15,531 bases of DNA from an uncultured Candidatus Pelagibacter sp. (lineage in GTDB: Bacteria > Pseudomonadota > Alphaproteobacteria > Pelagibacterales > Pelagibacteraceae). How positions within the stretch are numbered: position 1 is the first letter of the stretch; each line of letters starts with the position of its first letter. Positions 9,263-15,531 of this stretch are shown piece after piece. Position numbers and translations under genes: made by a program. The DNA is taken from the NCBI GenBank assembly GCA_937897125.1, contig CALCPL010000075.1, positions 1 through 15,531 of the forward strand, written 5' to 3'. Below the pieces are notes generated by a model. The model had not been told where the DNA came from and did not search any database. It saw only the letters and a program-made list of their open reading frames with translations.

Positions 9263-10048
9263 TTAGCTAATATTCTTAGGATCTGGCATTCCAACCTTAT
9301 TATATCCAGCATCTACGTAGTGAATTTCACCAGTAACACCAGCTGCAAGGTCACTTAGTAGATATAGTGCTGAATTTCCAACATCATGGATATCTACGTT
9401 TCTTTTTAGGAAAGAATGGTCTTCATTCCATTTGTATAAGAATTTTGCATCTCCAATAGCAGAAGCTGCCAGTGTTTTAATAGGTCCAGCACTAATAGCA
9501 TTTACCCTCATGCCTTTAGCGCCTAGATCTCTTGCAAGGTACTTAACACTTGCTTCTAATGCTGATTTACAAACACCCATTACGTTATAATTTGGAATAG
9601 CTTTAGTAGACTCATAAGTTAAAGTTAACATGCTACCACCCTCTTTCATTAACTTAGATGCTTCTTTTGCAACTTCTGTAAATGAAAAACATGAAATTAA
9701 CATACTTCTTAAAAAATTTTCTCTAGTTGTGTTTAAATATTCACCTGACAATTCTGACTTATCTGAAAATGCAACAGCATGAACTACAAAATCAATTTGT
9801 CCCCACTCTGATTTAATATCTTCAAAAAGTTTTATTACTTCTTCTTTATTTTCAACGTCACAACTAAATGTAGCTTTTGAATTTAATTTTTCAGCTAAAG
9901 GAATTACTCTTTTCTTTAGTGCATCACCAAGATAAGTGAATGCAAGTTCTGCTCCAGCTTCTGCAAGTTTTTGTGAAATACCCCAAGCAATAGATCTTTC
10001 ATTAGCAACGCCCATGATCAATCCTCTTTTACCCTTCATTAAACTCAT
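9263..10048 (-). CDS. fabI: Enoyl-[acyl-carrier-protein] reductase (NADH)
   Basis: Reduces trans-2-enoyl-ACP to acyl-ACP, the last step of each elongation cycle in fatty-acid synthesis. A 261-residue short-chain dehydrogenase fold. The N-terminal nucleotide-binding motif is GVANERSIAWG (13-23), and the FabI-type catalytic pair is Tyr154-x6-Lys161 in PNYNVMGVCK, with the extra conserved Tyr145. Residue 93, a Gly in E. coli that contacts triclosan, is Ala here (HAVAFS). I keep the start at 10048: AAGG lies just upstream in fabB, while the alternative Met4 has no ribosome site. The ATG directly abuts the fabB stop, so the gene is the third of a fabA-fabB-fabI operon. Confidence 0.97.
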   Translation of the reverse strand: MSLMKGKRGLIMGVANERSIAWGISQKLAEAGAELAFTYLGDALKKRVIPLAEKLNSKATFSCDVENKEEVIKLFEDIKSEWGQIDFVVHAVAFSDKSELSGEYLNTTRENFLRSMLISCFSFTEVAKEASKLMKEGGSMLTLTYESTKAIPNYNVMGVCKSALEASVKYLARDLGAKGMRVNAISAGPIKTLAASAIGDAKFLYKWNEDHSFLKRNVDIHDVGNSALYLLSDLAAGVTGEIHYVDAGYNKVGMPDPKNIS

Positions 10049-11260
10049 TTAGACCTTTTCAAAAATTAAAGTTGCATTTGTTCCACCAAATCCAAAGCTG
10101 TTAGACATTACAGAGTTTAATTTAACATCTGTTTCAGTCTTAGTAACAATTGGAAATTTTTTAGCTTCATCATCCATGTCAGTGATATTAGCTGAAGCTG
10201 TGATGAAACTATTTTTCATCATGATTAAACTATAAATTGCTTCATGAACTGAAGCAGCACCCAGTGGGTGACCTGAAAGAGATTTAGTAGAACTAATTTT
10301 TGGTACCTCAGCACCAAATGCTTCTCCAACACCTCTAAGCTCTGTTATATCTCCAACTGGAGTTGATGTTCCATGAGTGTTTAAGTAGTCCATTTTGTTT
10401 TTAGCTGTCGCTAAAGCCATCTTCATACATCTAACAGCGCCTTCACCTGATGGGGCTACCATATCATACCCGTCAGAAGTCGCGCCATAGCCTGTTAATT
10501 CAGCATATATGTTTGCGCCTCTAGCTTTTGCATGCTCGTACTCTTCAAGCACTAAAACTCCACCACCACCTGCTATTACAAAGCCATCTCTAGTTTTATC
10601 GTAAGCTCTAGAAGCAGTTTCAGGTGCATCATTGTATTTAGAAGACAAAGCAGTCATCGCATCAAACATTGCAGTCATAGCCCAGTGTAATTCTTCACTA
10701 CCACCTGCAAATACAACATCTTGTTTACCCATTTGAATTAATTCACTTGCATGACCGATGCAGTGTCCGCTAGTTGCACATGCGGAACTCATCGTATAAT
10801 TAACTCCTTTGATTTTAAAAGGTACAGCAAGAGTTGCTGAAGATGTACTAGCCATAGTTCTTGGAACAATAAATGGTCCCATTAATTTTGGTGTCTTAGC
10901 TCTAGTCTTATCAACAGACAAAACTACATTTTCAATTGAAGGACCACCAGAACCCATAACTATTCCAGTTTTAAAATTACTTACATCTTTATCTTCTAAT
11001 CCTGAATCCTTAATAGCTTCTTTCATTGCAATATAATTGTATGCAGAACCAGAGCCCATAAATCTTATAGTTTTTCTATCAACATGATCTTCAAGTTTAA
11101 TATTTGGTTTGCCATGAATATGACTTCTTAAATTGTGTTCTTTGTATTCTTCACAAAAAGATATTCCAGATTTTGAATTTAAAAGAGACTGATAAACTTC
11201 TTCTTGATTATTACCTAAACAAGAAACAACTCCCAAACCTGTAACTACTACTCTTCTCAT
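10049..11260 (-). CDS. fabB: 3-oxoacyl-[acyl-carrier-protein] synthase I
   Basis: Condensing enzyme that extends acyl-ACP by two carbons from malonyl-ACP; FabB is needed for unsaturated fatty acids because it elongates the cis-3-decenoyl product of FabA. It has 403 residues, the usual length. The thiolase-fold active site is complete: Cys161 in [13 protein letters not shown], His296 in [11 protein letters not shown], and Lys326 and His331 in [16 protein letters not shown]. The start [13 protein letters not shown] is typical. Its ATG overlaps the fabA stop by one base (TAATG), so translation is coupled. The neighbour fabA supports FabB rather than FabF. Confidence 0.96.
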   Translation of the reverse strand: MRRVVVTGLGVVSCLGNNQEEVYQSLLNSKSGISFCEEYKEHNLRSHIHGKPNIKLEDHVDRKTIRFMGSGSAYNYIAMKEAIKDSGLEDKDVSNFKTGIVMGSGGPSIENVVLSVDKTRAKTPKLMGPFIVPRTMASTSSATLAVPFKIKGVNYTMSSACATSGHCIGHASELIQMGKQDVVFAGGSEELHWAMTAMFDAMTALSSKYNDAPETASRAYDKTRDGFVIAGGGGVLVLEEYEHAKARGANIYAELTGYGATSDGYDMVAPSGEGAVRCMKMALATAKNKMDYLNTHGTSTPVGDITELRGVGEAFGAEVPKISSTKSLSGHPLGAASVHEAIYSLIMMKNSFITASANITDMDDEAKKFPIVTKTETDVKLNSVMSNSFGFGGTNATLIFEKV

Positions 11261-11760
11261 TATTTAAATAACCCCACTTTTAAACTTTCTGCTGAATATA
11301 TTTTTTTGTCATCGGCAAATACTAAACCATTTGCAAGACCAACTGTTGTTCCACCTGGTGCCATAACTTTTTTCATATCAATTTCATATCTTACATTTTT
11401 AACATTTTTCAAAACTTCACCAGTGAATTTTACTGTACTCACTCCTAAAGCTCTTCCTTTACCTGGGTTGCCAAGCCAGCCAAGATAAAAACCAACTAGT
11501 TGCCACATAGCATCTAAGCCAAGACAACCTGGCATAACAGGGTCTCCTTTAAAGTGACAATCAAAAAACCAAAGGTCTTCTTTGATATCAAGCTCTGCTT
11601 TTAAAGAGCCTTTACTAAAAGTACCATTGTCCTCGTTGATTTCTGTTATTCTATCAAACATGAGCATTGGTGGAAGTGGTAATTTTGCATTACCTGGGCC
11701 AAAAAGTTCGCCATTTCCGCAGCTTATTAGCTCATCATATGTGAATGAGTTTTTTTTCAT
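11260..11760 (-). CDS. fabA: 3-hydroxydecanoyl-ACP dehydratase/isomerase
   Basis: Dehydrates 3-hydroxydecanoyl-ACP and isomerises trans-2 to cis-3-decenoyl-ACP, the branch point to unsaturated fatty acids. I use the ATG at 11760 (166 residues), which aligns with known FabA proteins ([20 protein letters not shown]). The longer frame to 11856 adds 32 unrelated residues and runs into the promoter region and the irr start. AAGGGA lies about 9 bases upstream of 11760. Hot-dog fold with His69 in [11 protein letters not shown] and Asp83 in GLDAMWQ, the two catalytic residues. First gene of the fab operon. The gap to irr holds an iron-control-like element, so iron control is possible. Confidence 0.97.
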   Translation of the reverse strand: MKKNSFTYDELISCGNGELFGPGNAKLPLPPMLMFDRITEINEDNGTFSKGSLKAELDIKEDLWFFDCHFKGDPVMPGCLGLDAMWQLVGFYLGWLGNPGKGRALGVSTVKFTGEVLKNVKNVRYEIDMKKVMAPGGTTVGLANGLVFADDKKIYSAESLKVGLFK

Positions 11761-11793
11761 AAATTTCAGTCCCTTAATACTTGATTTATCATG

Positions 11794-11801
11794 ATTATAA
11801 T
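11794..11801. promoter_or_regulatory. Palindromic -10 shared by fabA and irr
   Basis: ATTATAAT is its own reverse complement, so it presents TATAAT on both strands: 11796-11801 towards irr and 11794-11799 towards fabA. The matching -35 regions are poor on both strands, as expected for promoters that need or are blocked by a regulator. Promoter use is inferred from position and sequence only. Confidence 0.5.
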
Positions 11802-11811
11802 ATAGAAATAG

Positions 11812-11828
11812 TTTAGAACTATTATAAA
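11812..11828 (+). promoter_or_regulatory. Irr-type iron control element (ICE) between fabA and irr
   Basis: TTTAGAA-CTA-TTATAAA differs at one position from the ICE consensus TTTAGAA-N3-TTCTAAA that I recall for Irr in Alphaproteobacteria. It ends five bases before the irr ATG and lies upstream of the fabA -10, where a -35 would be. Binding could repress irr itself and affect fabA. Confidence 0.65.
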
Positions 11829-11833
11829 CAGTA

Positions 11834-12262
11834 ATGAATAATATAAGTATATACACTAAAAAATTAAGAGAATCTGGCTTAAGACCAACAAGACAGAGAC
11901 TAAAAATTTGTGAAGTATTGTTCTCTCCTGAAAAAACTTTTCACTTTACAATAAATGATTTGACTAAAATTATTGAGGATAAGCTGAGTGAAAAAATTTC
12001 TTTAGCAACAGTTTATAATACAATTCACGCATTTAAAAAAAAAGGATATTTAAAAGAAATTTCTATCAATTCAGATAAAAGTTATTTTGACACTAACGTA
12101 ACAGAGCACCATCATTTTTTTGACGAAGACACAAATGAACTAATTGATTGTAGCAACGACGATATTGATTCTGTAAATATAAAAAAAAATATCACAGGAA
12201 AAAAAATAAAATCAGTAGAAGTATTAATTAAAGTTGCGAGTGATAATCAAAATCAAAAATAA
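11834..12262 (+). CDS. irr: Irr-type Fur-family iron/haem response regulator
   Basis: DNA-binding regulator of the Fur superfamily that, in rhizobia and relatives, reads iron status through haem and controls haem synthesis, iron storage and uptake. It has 142 residues. An N-terminal winged helix (about 10-80) contains [14 protein letters not shown] and the recognition helix region [18 protein letters not shown], followed by a short dimerisation domain. The EHHHFF stretch (His92-94) is the three-His motif linked to haem binding in Irr. The CxxC zinc motifs of classical Fur are absent, and I see no GCPW haem regulatory motif near the N-terminus. Divergence from fabA-fabB-fabI is a known alphaproteobacterial arrangement and supports Irr over Fur or PerR. 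The ribosome site is weak. Confidence 0.88.
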   Translation: MNNISIYTKKLRESGLRPTRQRLKICEVLFSPEKTFHFTINDLTKIIEDKLSEKISLATVYNTIHAFKKKGYLKEISINSDKSYFDTNVTEHHHFFDEDTNELIDCSNDDIDSVNIKKNITGKKIKSVEVLIKVASDNQNQK

Positions 12263-12291
12263 TTCAATAATTTCAATAATTTAACATTTAC

Positions 12292-12341
12292 ATTAAAACA
12301 ATTCTAAACTGTTGACTTACAGTTTAGAATGATTATATATA
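12292..12341 (+). promoter_or_regulatory. Rubrerythrin promoter with nested inverted-repeat operator
   Basis: ATTCTAAACTG (12301-12311) and CAGTTTAGAAT (12320-12330) are perfect 11-base inverted arms around an 8-base spacer. That spacer carries the -35 TTGACT (12312-12317); an AT-rich -10 (TATATA at 12334-12339 or 12336-12341) follows at 16-18 bases. Each arm contains one perfect ICE half-site. Read outward, each completes an ICE with a 5/7 outer half: 12292-12308 and 12323-12339. A protein bound here would block both promoter boxes. Irr, encoded just upstream, is the natural candidate. Confidence 0.75.
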
Positions 12342-12366
12342 CTTCATAATCATTAAGGAGAAAAAT

Positions 12367-12783
12367 ATGTCATTAAAAGGTAGTAAAACAGAAGAAAACT
12401 TAAAAGATGCATTTGCAGGTGAGAGCCAAGCAAACAGACGTTATTTATATTTTGCTCAAAAAGCAGATATTGAAGGTTATAACGATGTAGCATCTGTATT
12501 TAGATCTACAGCTGAAGGTGAAACAGGTCATGCACATGGACACCTTGAGTATCTTGAAGAAGTTGGAGACCCAGCTACAGGATTACCGATTGGTGAGACT
12601 AAAGCGAATTTAGCTTCAGCGGTACAAGGTGAAACACATGAATATACAGACATGTACCCAGGTATGGCAAAAACAGCTAGAGAAGAAGGCTTTTCAGAAA
12701 TTGCTGATTGGTTTGAAACTTTAGCAAAAGCTGAAAAATCACACGCAGGTAAATTCCAAAAAACATTAGAATCTATTGCGTAA
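12367..12783 (+). CDS. Rubrerythrin-family di-iron protein without rubredoxin domain
   Basis: Ferritin-like four-helix protein expected to reduce hydrogen peroxide at a di-iron centre. It has 138 residues against about 190 for classical rubrerythrin. Iron ligands are in the expected order: Glu19 (GESQANRRY), Glu52-x2-His55 (EGETGH), Glu89/Glu92 (GETHEY) and Glu123-x2-His126 (AEKSH). There is no cysteine, so the C-terminal rubredoxin domain that normally passes electrons to the di-iron site is wholly absent and an outside donor is required. The best Shine-Dalgarno of the window (AAGGAG, 12355-12360) precedes it, and its promoter carries a strong operator, which suggests high regulated expression. 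The two genes downstream are the usual companions of this short type. Confidence 0.93.
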
Positions 12784-12797
12784 ATAAGACTTAATTT

Positions 12798-12820
12798 ATG
12801 GTGGGGTTCTTCCCCACCAT
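12798..12820 (+). other. Hairpin between rubrerythrin and Fe-S genes
   Basis: ATGGTGGGG and CCCCACCAT pair perfectly over 9 bases around a TTCTT loop, 14 bases after the rubrerythrin stop. No T run follows on either strand, so it is not a standard terminator. It may be a leaky terminator or a 3' stabilising element that lets rubrerythrin message exceed that of the genes behind it. Confidence 0.7.
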
Positions 12821-12840
12821 TAAATCCTAAAATTTTAAAT

Positions 12841-14172
12841 ATGAGCAAAGAAGGCAGCATAGATGCACCCATTAGGCACCCAATAAATTTTGAGCATCCT
12901 GATTTTTTAGACCCCAAAAAATTAGATGACGAAATGAGAAGAGCATTTGATATCTGTCATGGATGTAGAAGATGTTTTAATTTATGCGACTCGTTTCCAA
13001 AATTATTTGACATGATAGATGAGTCAGAAAATGAGGATGTAGAAAGTTTAAAAAGTGAACAGTTTGAACCTGTAGTAGACGCTTGTACTTTATGCGACAT
13101 GTGTTTTATGACTAAGTGTCCTTATGTTCCACCACATGATTTTGATTTAGACTTTCCTCATTTAATGTTGAGATATAGAACAGCTCAAAAAAAATTAAAT
13201 AAATTGCCAGCAGTGCCTGCGCAACTAGCTCAAATTGATAGAAATGGAAAAATTGGTGTAATGCTATCATCACTAATAAACTGGGCATCAAACATTAAAA
13301 ATACATTCTTTAGAAAAATATTAGAATTAGTTGCTGGAATTGATGTGAGAGTTAAGCTTCCCACTTATAATTCAGAAACATTTACAAATTATTTTAAAAA
13401 AAATAATATTCCAACAAATAGTGAAGCTCCATCTAAAGATAGAAAAGTTGTAATTTATTCAACATGCTTTGTTAATTTTAATAAAAAAGATACAGGTGTA
13501 GCTGCATTAAAAGTTTTAAAGAAAAATGGAGTAGAGGTTCAAGAAGCTTATCCAGGTTGTTGTGGAATGCCTTATCTTGAGCAAGCAGATTTACCAAAAG
13601 TTGTAGAGCAAGCCAAAAAAGTTTCCAAAGATTTATTGGAGTGGGTAGACAAGGGTTATCAAATTATTACTTTAACAGCCAGTTGTGGTCTAATGTTAAA
13701 ATTTGAATGGCCTTTACTATTACCAAACGATGAAAATATTAAAAGACTTTCAAAAAGTGTTAGTGATATAGATGAATATATCGTTGATATAGCACAAAAC
13801 GAGGGCCTAGCAGAAGGTTTACAAGAAATTGATGGTGGAGTTACAGTTCACAACGCATGTCATGCAAGAGCACAAAACATGGGTATTAAATCTAGAGATA
13901 TGCTTAAATTTATCCCTAATATAAAAATGGATGTTGTTGAAAGATGTGCTGGTCATGGGGGAACTTTTGGTGTGATGAAGGAAACTCACGATTTAGCTGT
14001 AAAAGTTGGAACACCAACAGCAAAACAGATTAAAAATAAAAATAACAAATACATGGCCTCAGATTGTCCATTGGCAGGTAAGCATTTAAAACAATTAGAA
14101 ACAGACACAAATATTGCAAATGATGAGGCACTTCATCCTATCGAATTAATGGCAAAAAGTTATAGATTATAA
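12841..14172 (+). CDS. GlpC/HdrD-like iron-sulfur oxidoreductase
   Basis: Probable electron carrier protein of 443 residues with no membrane segments seen. Two ferredoxin-type 4Fe-4S motifs are at the N-terminus: Cys39, 42, 45, 49 ([11 protein letters not shown]), and Cys82, 85, 88, 93 ([13 protein letters not shown]), the second with one extra residue before the last Cys. Two CCG-like (cysteine-rich) domains follow. The first has Cys209, Cys240-Cys241-Gly and Cys282. The second has Cys340 but CAG (Cys369) in place of CCG, and a single Cys409. Such domains occur in GlpC, heterodisulfide reductase and lactate/glycolate oxidase subunits. No dehydrogenase partner is nearby. Position between a rubredoxin-less rubrerythrin and DUF3501 suggests it feeds electrons to the rubrerythrin; this is inference. 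No Shine-Dalgarno is visible. Confidence 0.88.
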   Translation: MSKEGSIDAPIRHPINFEHPDFLDPKKLDDEMRRAFDICHGCRRCFNLCDSFPKLFDMIDESENEDVESLKSEQFEPVVDACTLCDMCFMTKCPYVPPHDFDLDFPHLMLRYRTAQKKLNKLPAVPAQLAQIDRNGKIGVMLSSLINWASNIKNTFFRKILELVAGIDVRVKLPTYNSETFTNYFKKNNIPTNSEAPSKDRKVVIYSTCFVNFNKKDTGVAALKVLKKNGVEVQEAYPGCCGMPYLEQADLPKVVEQAKKVSKDLLEWVDKGYQIITLTASCGLMLKFEWPLLLPNDENIKRLSKSVSDIDEYIVDIAQNEGLAEGLQEIDGGVTVHNACHARAQNMGIKSRDMLKFIPNIKMDVVERCAGHGGTFGVMKETHDLAVKVGTPTAKQIKNKNNKYMASDCPLAGKHLKQLETDTNIANDEALHPIELMAKSYRL

Positions 14173-14174
14173 TT

Positions 14175-14768
14175 ATGAGCAAAGAAAAAAGACAAATAGA
14201 AAAAGAAGATTTATTACCATCTGATGTTTATGCAAAAAGCAGAAAACAAATCAGAAAAGATTTAGTTGAGTTTAAAAAAGATAGAAGAATAGCACTTGGT
14301 CCTTATGCTACTTTTTATTTTGAAAGTTTTGAAACTATGGTTGCTCAAGTTCAAGAAATGCTTCACATCGAAAAAGGTGGAGATGAGCAATTAAAAGATG
14401 AGTTAATAGCCTATAACCCTTTGGTTCCAAATGGAAAAGAACTTACAGCTACACTAATGTTTGAAATTGATAATCCAATTTCAAGAGCTGCATTTTTAGG
14501 TAAAGTTGGAGGAATTGAAGAAAAAATATTCATAAAAATTAATGATGAAATTGTTAAGGCTGTTCCAGAAGAAGATGTTGATAGAACATCAGCAGAAGGT
14601 AAAGCTTCTTCAGTGCAGTTTATCCATTTTAAATTAAATGATGATCAAATTTCTAAATTTAAGTCAGATAGTGCAACCATTGAACTTGGGATTGATCATA
14701 AAGAATATATCCACACTACAAGACTAGCTGAAGATAGTGTGAAATCACTATGTGCTGATTTTATTTAA
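14175..14768 (+). CDS. DUF3501 family protein
   Basis: Function unknown. The 197-residue protein matches my memory of the DUF3501 family: YAKSRKQIRKDLVEFKKDRRIALGP near the start, FESFETMVAQVQEML with charged residues, an AYNPLVPNGKELTATLMFEID segment and a C-terminal region ending in KSLCADFI. There is one cysteine only and no signal peptide or membrane segment, so it is probably soluble and cytoplasmic. It starts two bases after the Fe-S gene stop, without a ribosome site, so the two are likely translated together and may form a complex. DUF3501 genes are known to sit beside rubrerythrin and GlpC-like genes in other Proteobacteria. Its last 8 bases overlap the convergent SH3 gene. Confidence 0.85.
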   Translation: MSKEKRQIEKEDLLPSDVYAKSRKQIRKDLVEFKKDRRIALGPYATFYFESFETMVAQVQEMLHIEKGGDEQLKDELIAYNPLVPNGKELTATLMFEIDNPISRAAFLGKVGGIEEKIFIKINDEIVKAVPEEDVDRTSAEGKASSVQFIHFKLNDDQISKFKSDSATIELGIDHKEYIHTTRLAEDSVKSLCADFI

Positions 14769-15210
14769 TAGAACCCCAAATATTTCTAGTTTTGACCCAA
14801 CCTGAATAATCATCAGTCTTTACATTACACCATATATTTTCACATTTTTTTAAAACTAATAGCCTTCCTTTTTCTAATTTGGCTATTGGTTTTGAAAAGT
14901 TAGATGGTTTTTTATATAAGATTTTGTCTTCTAAGATGATAATAGAGTTTGATTTTTTAACCTGAGAAACATGGATCCATCCACTATTATTTTTTAAGTC
15001 TACAATTCTTCTAAAATTTTCTTTTTGATCTATTTGTTTTATAGGTAAATTTATTTTTTTATAAATATATTTGATCTCTGAATCAAAACTTGGTCCATAT
15101 CGAACATTTACTTTACTTTTTTTTAAAGAGAGAAACTTTTCTTCTGCTATTGAAAATTGACCAAATAAAACTGATAGATACAAAGCGCAAATAGCTATTT
15201 TTTTTATCAT
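14761..15210 (-). CDS. Secreted protein with two bacterial SH3 domains
   Basis: 149 residues. An N-terminal signal peptide (Lys3-Lys4, hydrophobic core, probable cleavage after SIA at about 22) sends it to the periplasm. Two SH3b-like repeats follow. The first is about 27-84 (KVNVRYGPSFDSEI, then SGWIHVSQV). The second is about 88-146 (DKILYKKPSNFSKPIAKLEKG, then YSGWVKTRNIWG). Such domains often bind peptidoglycan or other envelope targets; the exact role is unknown. Two Cys in the second repeat (KKCENIWC) could form a disulfide in the periplasm. Its ATG overlaps the stop of the upstream adenylyltransferase gene by four bases (ATGA). It is convergent with the DUF3501 gene and unrelated to it by function. 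Confidence 0.8.
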   Translation of the reverse strand: MIKKIAICALYLSVLFGQFSIAEEKFLSLKKSKVNVRYGPSFDSEIKYIYKKINLPIKQIDQKENFRRIVDLKNNSGWIHVSQVKKSNSIIILEDKILYKKPSNFSKPIAKLEKGRLLVLKKCENIWCNVKTDDYSGWVKTRNIWGSIK

Positions 15211-15484
15211 TTACAAAAACAGTTTTTTCTTTTTTTAAGTTTAACTTTTCTAAAATTTAATTGTAATAAATCTAAGATAAAAATATATCCATCAAGACTC
15301 TTTCCAATACCAAGTATTTTCTTTAAAACTTCGTTTGCTTGTATAGTTCCAATTATACCAGCAACAGTACCAAGAATACCTTCTGACTCACAATTTAATA
15401 AATCATCTGAAATATCAGAGTCTTGAAAAAAACATCTTAAACATGGGATTTTTTTATTCTTAAAATTAAAAGTAAATATATGAC
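15207..15484 (-). CDS. MoeB/ThiF/HesA-type adenylyltransferase, C-terminal part only
   Basis: 91 whole codons plus stop are visible; the rest lies beyond the adaptor junction. The segment reads PCLRCFF (a CxxC zinc pair), then CESEGILGTVAGIIGTIQANEVLKKILGIG, and ends with a second cysteine pair, NCFC. This is the typical C-terminal end of E1-like enzymes that adenylate the C-terminus of a sulfur-carrier protein such as MoaD or ThiS for molybdopterin or thiamine synthesis. The ATP-binding region is missing, so MoeB, ThiF and HesA cannot be told apart. The stop overlaps the SH3 gene start. It is truncated by the library end. Confidence 0.88.
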
Positions 15485-15531
15485 CTGTCTCTTATACACA
15501 TCTCCGAGCCCACGAGACAAGAGGCAATCTC
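15485..15531 (+). other. Nextera P7-side sequencing adaptor (not genomic)
   Basis: 15485-15503 are the Tn5 mosaic end, 15504-15518 (CCGAGCCCACGAGAC) the Read 2 primer region, 15519-15526 (AAGAGGCA) an i7 index and 15527-15531 (ATCTC) the beginning of P7. It matches known adaptor sequence exactly. Genomic sequence ends at 15484. Confidence 0.98.

Noticed and set aside
11761..11856. In-frame 32-codon extension of FabA
   Set aside because: Unlike any FabA, it covers the promoter and ICE region and enters the irr coding start; the ATG at 11760 aligns with the family.
12263..12280. Tandem 9-bp direct repeat TTCAATAAT after irr
   Set aside because: Two copies of a low-complexity AT word in a very AT-rich gap; chance or slippage is enough.
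12528..12917. Open frame antisense to rubrerythrin and the Fe-S gene start
   Set aside because: It crosses two well-supported genes and an intergenic hairpin and resembles no known protein.
12841..14186. Identical first 12 bases (ATGAGCAAAGAA) in the Fe-S and DUF3501 genes
   Set aside because: Probably a favoured initiation sequence (Met-Ser-Lys-Glu) and not a duplication; the proteins are otherwise unrelated.

Overview
The window is an AT-rich stretch of bacterial chromosome with short intergenic gaps, AGA/AAA/TTA-dominated codon use and gene arrangements typical of Alphaproteobacteria (irr divergent from fabA-fabB-fabI; lnt-metK; nusA-infB-rbfA-rpsO-pnp). The very low GC, tight packing and small proteins fit the SAR11/Pelagibacterales group best. 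That assignment is inferred from composition and gene order, not from a search. The first 47 and last 47 bases are not genomic: they are Illumina Nextera adaptor sequence with index bases. The real insert is 48-15484, and the genes at both ends are cut by the library, not by evolution.

Left part, plus strand: a 5'-truncated lnt (apolipoprotein N-acyltransferase) overlaps metK (S-adenosylmethionine synthetase). A hairpin with a run of nine T follows, and then comes the translation/RNA operon nusA-infB-rbfA-rpsO-pnp, which ends at a strong intrinsic terminator near 9175-9207. truB is absent from its usual place between rbfA and rpsO, and rimP is not directly upstream of nusA.

Middle, minus strand: fabA-fabB-fabI are packed with 0-1 base junctions. 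They encode the dehydratase/isomerase, the condensing enzyme and the enoyl reductase of unsaturated fatty-acid synthesis. Divergent from fabA is irr, a Fur-family iron/haem-responsive regulator. The 73-bp gap between them contains an Irr-type iron control element (ICE) with one mismatch, next to a palindromic -10 that could serve both directions.

Right part, plus strand: a small rubrerythrin without a rubredoxin domain, a GlpC/HdrD-like iron-sulfur protein (two ferredoxin-type motifs and two CCG-like domains) and a DUF3501 protein form a three-gene set. Its promoter has a perfect 11-bp inverted repeat around the -35. Each arm of that repeat contains a perfect ICE half-site. The suggested picture is an Irr-controlled peroxide or iron-redox module whose Fe-S protein may replace the missing rubredoxin domain. 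This is the most interesting content of the window.

Right end, minus strand: the C-terminal end of a MoeB/ThiF-type adenylyltransferase overlaps by four bases a secreted two-SH3-domain protein, which converges on and overlaps the DUF3501 gene by 8 bp. I see no tRNA, rRNA, CRISPR, insertion sequence or phage gene. No gap between genes exceeds about 110 bases.
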